Shown here in pieces: positions 54,580 through 63,038 of a stretch of 64,000 bases of DNA. Numbering within the stretch: position 1 is the stretch's first letter; each line of letters opens with the position of its first letter. Position numbers and translations under genes: made by a program. The notes beneath the pieces were generated by a model. The model made no database searches, was not told where the DNA came from, and worked only from the letters and a program-made list of their open reading frames with translations. Location: the NCBI RefSeq assembly GCF_036388275.1, contig NZ_DASVSF010000002.1, positions 248,001 to 312,000 of the forward strand, in the 5' to 3' direction. Source of the stretch: Longimicrobium sp. (GTDB taxonomy: Bacteria > Gemmatimonadota > Gemmatimonadetes > Longimicrobiales > Longimicrobiaceae).

Positions 54580-55184
54580 GGCCCTCACCCGGCCGCGGGG
54601 CCCTCACCCGGCCGCGCTGACACGCGTGCCACCCTCTCCCACAAACAGCGTGGGAGAGGGGGTACACTTCAGCCTCTGGTGCGCACGAAAGCCTGTCATC
54701 CTGAGGCCCAGGCGCACCGGACTGGCCCGCAGCACACCCGTCGCGGGCCAAAGGATCCAGCCTGGGGTACGAACCAGCCTGGGCGCGGCAGCGGTCACGG
54801 AAGTCGAGGCCTCGGCACTGCACGGGCGAATGAATTTGAATTCGCTGCAACGACCACACGAAGTCCACCTTCGTGGACTGGCTTGCCGGGGTGCGGTGCC
54901 GGCTGTGTGGCGCGACCGGAACGTGGTGCAGTTCTCCCCCTCTCCCGCTTGCGGGAGCCCGCTCGCCAGTGTCCCCAGCCGACGCACGGCAGACGGCCGA
55001 GCGCACCGGGCTGGCTCCCTTCCCCCGCGCAGTTTGCGGGGGAAGGGCTGGGGATGGGGGGTGCCCGCCGTCGCGCCGGACCAGCCGCTCACCCACCGAA
55101 GTTCTCCCCTCTCCGCACGCAGTTTGTGCGGGGAGGGGCCGGGGGAGGGGCCCCCAAGCGCAACGCACCTCTGCCAGGCACACA
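54580..55184. other. Repeat-rich gene-free region
   Basis: A 20-base tandem (GGCCCTCACCCGGCCGCG, twice, 54580-54617), CCTCTCCCACAAACAGCGTGGG hairpins, a TGTCATCC unit (54693-54757), a double-hairpin repeat (54826-54879, reversed) and several pyrimidine-rich hairpins (55013-55149). No supportable gene. Confidence 0.6.
54826..54879 (-). repeat. Double-hairpin dispersed repeat, copy 5
   Basis: Stems GCGAATGAATTTGAATTCGC and AGTCCACCTTCGTGGACT. The second has an A-T pair where other copies have G-C. Confidence 0.65.
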
Positions 55185-56171
55185 ATGCACCACCTGACCC
55201 GCACCCTGTTCGCCCTGACGATGGCAGGCACCCTCTCCACCTCGGGCTGCACTCCGCCCGCGCAGCCACCGTCGCCCGGGCCCGCCGGCTACGACACCGT
55301 CGCCGCGCCGCGCGGAACGGCGCAGGCGCTCATCGGTTGGAACACGTACCAGGGTGAGGGCGGCACGCGACGGTACTGGGTGTACGTGCCCGCGCGGCAC
55401 GATCCCGCCCGCCCGGCCCCGCTGGTCATCATGCTGCACGGCTGCACGCAGGACCCGGAGGATTTCGCGCGCGGAACGCAGTTCAGCGCGCACGCCGAGC
55501 GCGCGGGCGTCATCGTCGTCTATCCCGAGCAGACTGCGGTGTACAATCCGCAGAAGTGCTGGAACTGGTACGATCCCGCCAACCAGGCGCGAGGCGCGGG
55601 CGAGCCCGCCATCATCGCGGGCATCACCCGCGAAATGATGAGCCGCTTCGCCGTCGATCCCGCGCGCGTCTACATCGCCGGGGTCAGCGCGGGCGGGGCG
55701 ATGGCCGTGAACACCGCCGTCGCCTATCCCGAGCTGTACGCCGCTGCCGGTGCGCACTCCGCCATCCCGTACCGCGCCGCGACCGACGTGGCATCGGCGG
55801 TTTCGGCCATGCGCTCCGGGCCGGTCAACCCCGACGCGCTCCCCGCCCCCTTCGCCCCGGGCGTCACACCGGTTCCGCTGATCGTGTTCCACGGCACGTC
55901 CGACGTCGTCGTAAACGCGGAAAACGGCCGCCGCCTGGCTGACCAGTGGCGGCGCGCCGTCGGAGCCAAGGACTTCACCCGCCACCAGGTGGATGCAGGC
56001 GGGCTGCGCGCGACACGCGACGTCTCGGGTCCGTTCGTGGAGCTGTGGATGGTCGAGGAGCTGGGCCACGCCTGGTCCGGCGGCTCGCCCGCGGGCACCT
56101 ACACCTCCGCGGCGGGGCCGGACGCCAGCCGCGAGATGCTGCGCTTCTTCCTGCAGCACCCGGTTCGATGA
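55185..56171 (+). CDS. PHB depolymerase-like secreted esterase (LpqC/PhaZ family)
   Basis: A 328-residue lipoprotein (lipobox STSGC, Cys 22) with an alpha/beta hydrolase of the esterase/PHB depolymerase group. The oxyanion loop LVIMLHGCTQDPEDFA (about 86), nucleophile GVSAGGAMA (about 166), Asp in FHGTSDVVV (238) and His in ELGHAWSGG (295) are all present. It would cleave polyhydroxyalkanoate or aryl esters outside the inner membrane. The stop overlaps the start of an AMP ligase gene. Confidence 0.88.
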   Translation: MHHLTRTLFALTMAGTLSTSGCTPPAQPPSPGPAGYDTVAAPRGTAQALIGWNTYQGEGGTRRYWVYVPARHDPARPAPLVIMLHGCTQDPEDFARGTQFSAHAERAGVIVVYPEQTAVYNPQKCWNWYDPANQARGAGEPAIIAGITREMMSRFAVDPARVYIAGVSAGGAMAVNTAVAYPELYAAAGAHSAIPYRAATDVASAVSAMRSGPVNPDALPAPFAPGVTPVPLIVFHGTSDVVVNAENGRRLADQWRRAVGAKDFTRHQVDAGGLRATRDVSGPFVELWMVEELGHAWSGGSPAGTYTSAAGPDASREMLRFFLQHPVR

Positions 56172-57682
56172 TGGACGCCTTTCCCCGCTTTCCTCGCCAG
56201 CCCGATCCCCTGCGCTTCTGGCGGCGGATCTCGCCCGACCGCGTCGCGCTGGTGGACCGCCCACGCGGCGAGCGGCTGACGTACGCGGAGCTGGACGCGG
56301 CGGCGGACCGCTGGGCGGGGCTGCTGCGGGCGCGCGGCATCGGCCCGGGGGCGATCGTGGCGGCGCTGGCCGGCAACCGGCGCGAGCTGCCGGAACTGTT
56401 CTTTGCCTGCGGACGGATCGGCGCGGCGCTGCTGCCCCTCAACTGGCGCCTCTCCGCCGCCGAGCTGAAGCCCATCCTGGCCGACGCGCGCCCCGACCTG
56501 CTGATCGGCGAGGCGCGCTTCCGCGACCGGGCGGAGGGGCATCCGGCGTGGATGGACCTGGACGCCGACGCCCCCGCCCTGCTCGCCGCGGCACATCCAT
56601 CCACCGAAGACATCGCCATCTCCGGCGACGAGCCGCTGCTGATTCTGTACACGTCCGGAAGCACGGGCACGCCCAAGGGCGCCGTCCTGCCGCATCGGCA
56701 AATCTTCTGGAATGCCGTCGCCACCACGACCGCGTGGGAGCTGGGCGCCGACGACGTGGCGCCGGTGAGCACGCCGCTCTTTCACACGGGCGGATGGAAC
56801 GTGTTCGCCACGTCGCTGTGGCACCGCGGCGGCACGGTGGTGCTGCTGGATGCGTTCGATGCCGACGGCTTTCTGCAGGCCATCGAGGAGGAGGGGTGCA
56901 CCGTGGCTCTGACCGTCCCCACGCAGCTGATGATGATGGCCGAAAGCCCGCGCTGGGGCCGTCCCCTGCCCCGGCTGCGGCGCTTCGTCTCCGGCGGCGC
57001 GCCCTGCCCCGCGGCGCTGGCGGCAAAGGTCCGCGCGGCGGGATACACCTTCCGCGAGGGCTACGGGCTGACGGAGTGCGGCCCCAACTGCTTCGCCATC
57101 TCCGACGAGGAGGCGGTCCGCCGTCCGGGGCACGTCGGCTGGCCGGTGCCGTACCTGGAGATGCGGCTGGAGGCGGAGGACGAGCGCGAGGCGAGGACGG
57201 GCGAGGCGGGCGAGCTGCTGCTGCGTGGCCCGCAGATCTTCGGAGGATACCTGCGCAGCCCGGAGCGCACGGCGGAGGTGCTTTCGGCGGACGGATGGCT
57301 CCGCACGGGAGACCTGGCCGTGCGGGACGAGGACGGGGCGTACCGCATCTGCGGGCGGCGCAAGGAGATGTACATCTCGGGCGGCGAAAACGTCTTTCCC
57401 GCCGAGGTCGAGGCTGCGCTCTCCGAGTGCCCCGGCGTGGTGGAGGCGGTCGTCGTCGGCGTGCCGGACGACAAGTGGGGCGAAGTGGGCCGCGCCTTCG
57501 TCGTCCCCCGCGCGGACTCCACGCTGACGGAAACGGACGTGGTTTCCCATGCGCGGGGGCGGCTGGCGGGCTACAAGGTGCCGCGCTCCGTCTTCATCGT
57601 CCCCGAGATCCCGCGCCTGGGGAGCGGCAAGCCGGACCGCCGCGCCCTCGCCGCATTGCAGCCGGCCCTCGTGGAGGCGTGA
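56168..57682 (+). CDS. AMP-dependent acyl-CoA ligase
   Basis: A 504-residue ligase of the acyl/aryl-CoA group. P-loop YTSGSTGTPKG (160), YGLTECG (298), the GRRKEMYISGGENVFPAEVE block (396) and catalytic Lys in GSGKPDRRAL (about 484) are intact. The MYISGGENV form is typical of medium/long-chain or aryl-CoA ligases. It is co-translated with the esterase before it and followed, one base after its stop, by an unknown gene, suggesting breakdown of an ester and activation of the acid released. Confidence 0.88.
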   Translation: MMDAFPRFPRQPDPLRFWRRISPDRVALVDRPRGERLTYAELDAAADRWAGLLRARGIGPGAIVAALAGNRRELPELFFACGRIGAALLPLNWRLSAAELKPILADARPDLLIGEARFRDRAEGHPAWMDLDADAPALLAAAHPSTEDIAISGDEPLLILYTSGSTGTPKGAVLPHRQIFWNAVATTTAWELGADDVAPVSTPLFHTGGWNVFATSLWHRGGTVVLLDAFDADGFLQAIEEEGCTVALTVPTQLMMMAESPRWGRPLPRLRRFVSGGAPCPAALAAKVRAAGYTFREGYGLTECGPNCFAISDEEAVRRPGHVGWPVPYLEMRLEAEDEREARTGEAGELLLRGPQIFGGYLRSPERTAEVLSADGWLRTGDLAVRDEDGAYRICGRRKEMYISGGENVFPAEVEAALSECPGVVEAVVVGVPDDKWGEVGRAFVVPRADSTLTETDVVSHARGRLAGYKVPRSVFIVPEIPRLGSGKPDRRALAALQPALVEA

Positions 57683-57683
57683 G

Positions 57684-58283
57684 ATGAACCCGATCACGAC
57701 GATGGCCCCGGGCGCCAGGGGCTCCACCCTGCGCTCCACGCTCGCCTTCGTGCAGCGCATCGCGGGCGACGACAGCGTGGCGCGCATCCGCGACGGCCTG
57801 GCGCCCGACGACCGGGCGCGCATCGACGCGGCGGCGCCCACGGACGAGATCCCGCTGGCGCTGCTGCACGCGTTGTGGGGAGCCGTGGAGGCGGAGATCG
57901 GCGCGGAGCATCCGGACTGGCCGGAGCAGTCGGGCGCGTTCGCCATCGAAGGCACGGGGCAGCAGCTGTACGGCGGCATCCTGCGCAAGAAGTCGCCGAT
58001 GGAGTTCCTGACCCAGCGCGTGTCGCTCTTTCGCCTGTACTACCACCCCGGCAACATGGAGGTGGTAGAGGCGGAGCAGGGCCGCGCGGTGCTGCGGCTG
58101 GTGGGCTTCGACCCCGGCGAGCGCACCTTCTGCCGCCGCCAGACGGGCGGCCTGCTGCGCTCCATGGAGTTCGCGGGCGGCACATCGTGCACGGTGCGCC
58201 ACGTCCGCTGCTCGCTGGAGGGCGACGCCTTCTGCGAGTGGGAGCTCAGGTGGGAGACGCCGGCCGCGGCGGAGGGGGAGTAG
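57684..58283 (+). CDS. Unknown cytoplasmic protein, TIGR02265/V4R-like
   Basis: A 199-residue protein. It begins with a region resembling the myxobacterial TIGR02265-type domain (GSTLRSTLAFVQRIAGDDSVARIRDGL) and ends with a V4R-like beta region (CRRQTGGLLRSMEFAGG, CSLEGDAFCEWELRW). V4R-like domains bind small ligands or fatty acids. Co-directional, one base after the AMP ligase. Its last 38 bases overlap the end of the convergent hydrolase gene. Confidence 0.62.
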   Translation: MNPITTMAPGARGSTLRSTLAFVQRIAGDDSVARIRDGLAPDDRARIDAAAPTDEIPLALLHALWGAVEAEIGAEHPDWPEQSGAFAIEGTGQQLYGGILRKKSPMEFLTQRVSLFRLYYHPGNMEVVEAEQGRAVLRLVGFDPGERTFCRRQTGGLLRSMEFAGGTSCTVRHVRCSLEGDAFCEWELRWETPAAAEGE

Positions 58284-59637
58284 CGCACGCCTCCACGAGG
58301 GCGATTCCGCGGCCGCACACCCAGGCGCGGACGTGCTGCAGATACTCGGGCGCCAGGACCGGCCAGGGGCCTCCCTCCGGGTTCGGACGCATCAGGGCGT
58401 GGTCGGCTCCCCCGATCACCACGATGTCGTAGTCCCTTCCCGCACTGCGCAGCTGCTCGGCGATCCGCGAACTGGCAAGTGCCGGCACCGTCGCGTCGCC
58501 GCTTCCGTACAGCCACAGGCCCGGCGCCGGCAACTGGCGGAGGAGTGGCGCCGGATCGAGGTCCAGCCAGGGACGGAAGCGGATTCGCCCCGGTGACCCG
58601 CCCGGCTCCGGCGCGTATTCCATGGCGCGGAACCACGCCGTCCCGGCCGCCGCGTCGACCAGGACGCGCAGCCGCTCGTCTCCGCCGCCGCTCCGCGTGA
58701 CTTCATCATCAGCCAGGAGCAGGGCACGCGCTTCCTCCATCTCGCGCTCGCCGAACCCTGCGCCCCGCAGCCGCACCTCGTAGTCGTAGTTGCCCTCTTC
58801 GGCGGGCGTGGTCAGCGGCCCGGAACGGATGATCAAGAACCCCGGAGGCGTGCCGTTCCGCGCCAGCCGTTCACCCGCCACGGCCGCGATCCAGCTCGCC
58901 TGGCTCGCCCCCACGAGTCCGATCCGCCCCGCATCCACGCCAGGGCGCGCCCGCAGCACCTGGAACGCGGCCACCGCGTCCGTCGCAAGGTCTGCCGGAG
59001 TGGCGCTCCGCCAATCGCCGGTCGACCCTCCACTTCCCCGCTTGTCGTACAGCAGGACCGCGACTCCGAGCGATGCCAGTTCCTCGGCCAGGTAGCGGCC
59101 AGCGCCGGCCCGCGTCTCGGGCCCGGACCCGTGCAGGCCGACCGCCGCGGCGAAGGGGCCGCGGCCGTTCGGCATGAGGAGCGTCGCCGCGAGGCGTACG
59201 GTGTCGCTCACGATCGTAAGTGCATGTTCGGTGAAGCGCGGCGGGCGGGATGCGGCGCGCTCGAGAGTGAACGCTCCCTCCAGCGGCCCGAACGCGTACC
59301 GCCCCGAGGCGAGCCCGGCCGAGATCGCCCCGGAAAACGTGAACTGCCCCGACGGGGTGGGGATGCGGAACGACAGGGAATCCGGGGTCCGCACCCAGTC
59401 CAGAACGGGCATGCCGGCCTGGCCCAGGTCCATGAACCGCGCGGTACGATCCTGGCTGCCCCGCTCCTCGACCTCGATGCGCGTTCCCGGTCCGGGGCCC
59501 AGCACACCGGCCCAGCGCGTCGTCCGTGGCGAAGCGGCCGCGGCACAGGCGCCCAGAAACGCGGTACCGGCGAGCAGGAGCGCGGCGCGCCGGCTGAACG
59601 CGAGAAACGTTGTCATCGTGTTTCGGGAAGCACCCAT
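58246..59637 (-). CDS. Exported alpha/beta hydrolase lipoprotein
   Basis: A 463-residue protein with N-terminal lipobox FLGAC (Cys about 31). The signal contains SRRAALL, which could be a twin-arginine motif. The C-terminal half is an alpha/beta hydrolase with LYDKRGSGGS and nucleophile GASQASW (about 245), Asp/His near YGSGDATV and GADHALM. Resembles dipeptidyl-type or acyl esterases. The ATG at 59637 has GGAGGT six bases upstream. A palindrome shared with the divergent TetR gene lies 43 bases upstream. Confidence 0.82.
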   Translation of the reverse strand: MGASRNTMTTFLAFSRRAALLLAGTAFLGACAAAASPRTTRWAGVLGPGPGTRIEVEERGSQDRTARFMDLGQAGMPVLDWVRTPDSLSFRIPTPSGQFTFSGAISAGLASGRYAFGPLEGAFTLERAASRPPRFTEHALTIVSDTVRLAATLLMPNGRGPFAAAVGLHGSGPETRAGAGRYLAEELASLGVAVLLYDKRGSGGSTGDWRSATPADLATDAVAAFQVLRARPGVDAGRIGLVGASQASWIAAVAGERLARNGTPPGFLIIRSGPLTTPAEEGNYDYEVRLRGAGFGEREMEEARALLLADDEVTRSGGGDERLRVLVDAAAGTAWFRAMEYAPEPGGSPGRIRFRPWLDLDPAPLLRQLPAPGLWLYGSGDATVPALASSRIAEQLRSAGRDYDIVVIGGADHALMRPNPEGGPWPVLAPEYLQHVRAWVCGRGIALVEACATPPPPRPASPT

Positions 59638-59679
59638 TTCCGACCTCCAGGCCAGGTAGCAGATTGCAGCGCCATAAAC

Positions 59680-59695
59680 TTGTACTGGAGTACAA
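59680..59695. promoter_or_regulatory. TetR operator candidate
   Basis: TTGTACT-GG-AGTACAA is a perfect seven-base dyad between the divergent hydrolase and TetR genes. This arrangement is typical of a TetR binding site that controls both. Confidence 0.7.
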
Positions 59696-59710
59696 CTTTG
59701 CGCAAGGCAG

Positions 59711-60328
59711 ATGATGGAGCGTAGCGCAGCCGATCCGGCGAGAGGCCGCCGCGCGGAACAGAAGGCGGCGAGGCGGGAGCGCATCCACGCCGCGGCGCGA
59801 GCGCTGTTCGTCGACCGTGGCTACGACGCCACCAGCCTGGACGACATCGCGGCGGTGGCGGGCGTGGCGCGCGGAACGTTCTTCAACTACTTCCCGTCGA
59901 AGGCGGCCGTTCTCGCCGAGCAGTACCAGCGGCTGGCCGAGGAATTCGTCGCGCTGCACGACGCTTCGGTGCAGGGCACGGCACGCGAGAAGCTGGCTTC
60001 GCTGTTCCGGGGAGCCGAGGCCCTGTTGCGGCGGGAGGGCGACTTCGCGTCCGTCATCTACCACCAGGCGTTCAGGGAACCCGAGGTGGTGGCGGCCGAC
60101 GCCGGAACCGAGGCGCGGGTGTTCGAGCGGTGGGTGCAGTGGTTCGAAGAGGCAAAGCAGCGCGGCGAGCTCAGCCCCGGCGCCGACTCGGCCCTGCTGG
60201 CGACGGTGATCATGGACGTGTGGTTCGCCACGCTCCGTGCATGGATCGCCGCGGACCGGCGATTCGGCCTTGCGGACCTTGTCGCCGAGAAACTGGGCCT
60301 GCTCTTCGACGGCGTGGCAAGTACGTGA
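59711..60328 (+). CDS. TetR family transcriptional regulator
   Basis: A 205-residue repressor. The N-terminal helix-turn-helix is intact (ATSLDDIAAVAGVARGTFFNYFPSKAAVLAEQ, about 42-73), followed by an all-helical ligand domain (80-200). The first 25 residues are basic. Encoded divergently from a lipoprotein hydrolase, with a palindrome between them, so it probably regulates itself and that gene. The ligand is unknown. Confidence 0.88.
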   Translation: MMERSAADPARGRRAEQKAARRERIHAAARALFVDRGYDATSLDDIAAVAGVARGTFFNYFPSKAAVLAEQYQRLAEEFVALHDASVQGTAREKLASLFRGAEALLRREGDFASVIYHQAFREPEVVAADAGTEARVFERWVQWFEEAKQRGELSPGADSALLATVIMDVWFATLRAWIAADRRFGLADLVAEKLGLLFDGVAST

Positions 60329-60688
60329 GTACGTCGGTGGAAATACCGGCAACTGTGGCGCAACGGCGAGTCGGGGATCAGGTCTGGCCCGAACGCAGGA
60401 GCGGGCGGGGGCCAGGTAAACCCGCGGCTTAACGGCGGAGCAAGGGCGCGCCCGACAGCCGAGGCAGCCCCACAACAAGCCAGTCCGCGCAGGCGGACTT
60501 CGTGTGGTTGTTGCCGCGAATTCATTCGCCCCAGCGAGGCCGGGCCCTCCAATGAAACGGCGGGCCTCCACCTCAAGCCCGAGGTCCACCACACCCCGAA
60601 CCACTCCGCATTCCACCCCTCCACCGCTCCGGTCCTGATATTGCGGCTAGGCCGCACCGCTGACCCGTCAGAACAAACCGGACCCGCG
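60329..60688. other. Gene-free region with a double-hairpin repeat
   Basis: Contains copy 6 of the double-hairpin repeat (60482-60529) and little else recognisable. Confidence 0.5.
60482..60529 (+). repeat. Double-hairpin dispersed repeat, copy 6
   Basis: AGTCCGCGCAGGCGGACT followed after 16 bases by GCGAATTCATTCGC, in the same order and spacing as copies 2 and 4. Confidence 0.65.
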
Positions 60689-61462
60689 ATGATCAACGCT
60701 TTCCGCAAGCTGCTTCGCCCCACGCTGCGCAACCAGCTCGAGGACGGAGTTCGCGAAGCGCTCCGGCGCTACGCCGACCGCCGCACCGCGCCCGACCTGC
60801 GCGTGTACGTATCCACCGACCTGGTGCCCACGGGCATGGGCCCGCCCATGTGGGCGCGCGACGAGGCCGACCACCTGCGGCGCTTCGCCGCCCAGTGGGC
60901 CCAGGACAACGGCATCGCCCGCGCCGGCCTGCGCATCGAGATCGTGCTCCTGGACACCAAGCGCGAGTTCGCTCACGTCAAGCCGCTGGGGCTCGACGAG
61001 CCCAAGGCCGACCCGGCCGGGGCCAGCAACGCCCCGCGCCCCGACCGCGCCCTGGTGCCCGAGCCGCCGCGCGCGGCCGCCCCGGCGTACGTGGCCCCAC
61101 CCGCCGCGCCTGCGTACGGCGGCGCACCCGCGTACGGAGGCGGCGCGCCCGCCGGGGGACGCGGGGCCGTGCTCGAGGTGGTGAGCTCCGAAACCCTGCG
61201 CGAGCCGGTGCGCGTGGAGGGCGAGGTGACGCTGGGCCGCAAGCCCGAGCCCGGCGTCTTCGCCACGGGCGACCGCTACATGTCGGGCCGGCACGCCCGC
61301 TTCCGCAGCCAGGGCGGGCGGGTGACCGTGAGCGACCTGGATTCCAAGAACCGCACCTACGTCAACGAGCAGCCGATTCCCCCGCACGAGGAGCGCCCGC
61401 TGAACCCGGGCGACACCGTGCGGATGGGAAACACCGTGCTGCGCCTGACCCACGCCGGCTGA
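60689..61462 (+). CDS. FhaA-like protein (DUF3662 plus FHA domain)
   Basis: A 257-residue cytoplasmic protein. Residues 1-110 are DUF3662-like (RNQLEDGVREALRRYADRR, then VPTGMGPPMW), residues 120-155 are an Ala/Pro/Gly/Tyr-rich linker, and 165-255 form an FHA domain with LGRKPEPG, SGRHARF and DLDSKNRTYVN, which recognises phosphothreonine. In Actinobacteria FhaA stands before rodA, pbpA and kinase genes and helps control cell-wall synthesis. The order here, FHA, penicillin-binding protein and FtsW/RodA-like, is similar. Confidence 0.82.
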   Translation: MINAFRKLLRPTLRNQLEDGVREALRRYADRRTAPDLRVYVSTDLVPTGMGPPMWARDEADHLRRFAAQWAQDNGIARAGLRIEIVLLDTKREFAHVKPLGLDEPKADPAGASNAPRPDRALVPEPPRAAAPAYVAPPAAPAYGGAPAYGGGAPAGGRGAVLEVVSSETLREPVRVEGEVTLGRKPEPGVFATGDRYMSGRHARFRSQGGRVTVSDLDSKNRTYVNEQPIPPHEERPLNPGDTVRMGNTVLRLTHAG

Positions 61463-61469
61463 ACCCACC

Positions 61470-63038
61470 GTGCTGGAAACCGCTCTCAACTGGGTGCTGC
61501 GCGCCGCCCTGCTGGCCTTTGGCGCCGGCGCGCTGATCGCGCTGCTCCGCTGGATGAGCCAGGCCATCCGCGAACGGCGCGAGCGCTGGGCCATCCGCCT
61601 GGCCATCGGCATGCTGATGTTCGCGGCCATCTATGCCTTCGGGCACGCGCGCATGCTCATGCAGGCCGACGAGCTGGAGGAGGGCCGCATGGCCTGGCGC
61701 CGCTTCGGCGACCCGCGGGAAAGCGAGCGCAACCGGGGCGAGGTGCGCGGGTGGATCATGGACTGCACCAACGAGCCCGCCAACGCCCTGGCCCGCTACG
61801 GCGTGCGCGACGGCGAGGTGCAGCGTGTGTATCCCTTGGGCGAGGGCGGCGCCAACCTGATCGGCGCGGGGGGCGACGACGACCGCGACTACACCGTGGA
61901 GCGGGTGTTCGCCCGCCACCTGCGCAAGCCGCTGAGCTTTGCCGAGCAGGGCCAGCTGCACCCCGTGGGGACGGACCTTCAGCTCACCATCTGCAGTGCC
62001 CCCATGCAGCGCGCCTGGTCGCTGCTGCAGCAGACGGGGCTCAACGGCGCCATCATCGTGCAGGACGTCAACACCGGCGCGCTGGTGGCGTACGCCGCCA
62101 CGGGCAAGGCCGACGAGCCGCCCTTCGGCATCAAGCGGTACGCGCCCCCGGGCTCCGTCTTCAAGCTGGCCCTCGCCGCGCTCTGGTGGGAAAACAACCT
62201 GCCGGACATGGAGATGGGCTGCCCGCCGGAAATCCAGGTGGGGCGCGCGCGCATCCGCAACTTCGAAAGCACGTCGTACCCGTCGCTCGAAGTGCCGCGC
62301 GAGATGCTGCGCTACTCGTGCAACACGGCCGCCGTGCAGATGGCCAACTACGCGCGCCAGCGGCTGGGCGCCGAGGCCTTTCACGATGCCTACAAGCGGT
62401 TCGGCTTCCTCACCTACTCCGAGGGCCCGCCCTCCGCGGCGGAGAAAGCCTTCTGGAACACGGAGAACGAGGCCTGGGCCGAGCGCATGACGCCGCCGCC
62501 CTCGCGCGTTCGCCTCCTGCGCCGCTTCAACCAGCACGAGTGGGGGCAGATCGCCATCGGGCAGGGGCCGGTGGACGTGACGCCGCTGGCCGTCTCCCGC
62601 TTCGTGCAGGCCATCGGCAACGGGGGGATGATGCTGCCGCCGACCATCGAGGCCGACCGGCTGAACAACCTGCCCGAAGGCACGCGGGTGATGAAGGAGA
62701 CCACCTCGCAGAAGCTGATGCAGTCCATGCTTCTCGTCGTGGACTCCGGCACCGCCGCCTCTGCGCAGCCGCGGCTGGCGGGAACGGGATGGGACATGGG
62801 CGGCAAGACGGGCTCGGCCGACGTGGCCGGGCGGGCGCGCGCCGACGGCTGGTTCGCCGGGCTGATGTTCGATCCCGAGCGGCGCCCCCGCTACACCGTC
62901 GTCGTCTACCTGCAGAGCGGCGCGCCGGGCGGGCGCATTCCCGCCGCCATCGGGGCCGAGATGACGCGCTTCATGGCCAGCCAGGCGCGCGCCCAGGACC
63001 GGGGCGAAGACCAGGCCACCGCGCGGAAGGAGGACTGA
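61470..63038 (+). CDS. Penicillin-binding protein, transpeptidase (PbpA/FtsI-like)
   Basis: A 522-residue membrane-anchored transpeptidase. Two N-terminal helices (about 8-28 and 40-60) lead to a short region, then the penicillin-binding domain with PPGSVFKLA (SxxK, Ser about 228), YSCNTAAV (SxN, about 281) and GGKTGSAD (KTG, about 445). The usual large dimerisation domain is much reduced. It starts at a GTG seven bases after the FHA gene and overlaps the next start. It would cross-link peptidoglycan together with the following SEDS glycosyltransferase. Confidence 0.88.
   Translation: MLETALNWVLRAALLAFGAGALIALLRWMSQAIRERRERWAIRLAIGMLMFAAIYAFGHARMLMQADELEEGRMAWRRFGDPRESERNRGEVRGWIMDCTNEPANALARYGVRDGEVQRVYPLGEGGANLIGAGGDDDRDYTVERVFARHLRKPLSFAEQGQLHPVGTDLQLTICSAPMQRAWSLLQQTGLNGAIIVQDVNTGALVAYAATGKADEPPFGIKRYAPPGSVFKLALAALWWENNLPDMEMGCPPEIQVGRARIRNFESTSYPSLEVPREMLRYSCNTAAVQMANYARQRLGAEAFHDAYKRFGFLTYSEGPPSAAEKAFWNTENEAWAERMTPPPSRVRLLRRFNQHEWGQIAIGQGPVDVTPLAVSRFVQAIGNGGMMLPPTIEADRLNNLPEGTRVMKETTSQKLMQSMLLVVDSGTAASAQPRLAGTGWDMGGKTGSADVAGRARADGWFAGLMFDPERRPRYTVVVYLQSGAPGGRIPAAIGAEMTRFMASQARAQDRGEDQATARKED

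Noticed and set aside
51868..54588. A 906-codon minus-strand frame opposite the TonB receptor
   Set aside because: Mirror frame of a well-supported receptor gene, with no ribosome site or recognisable domain.
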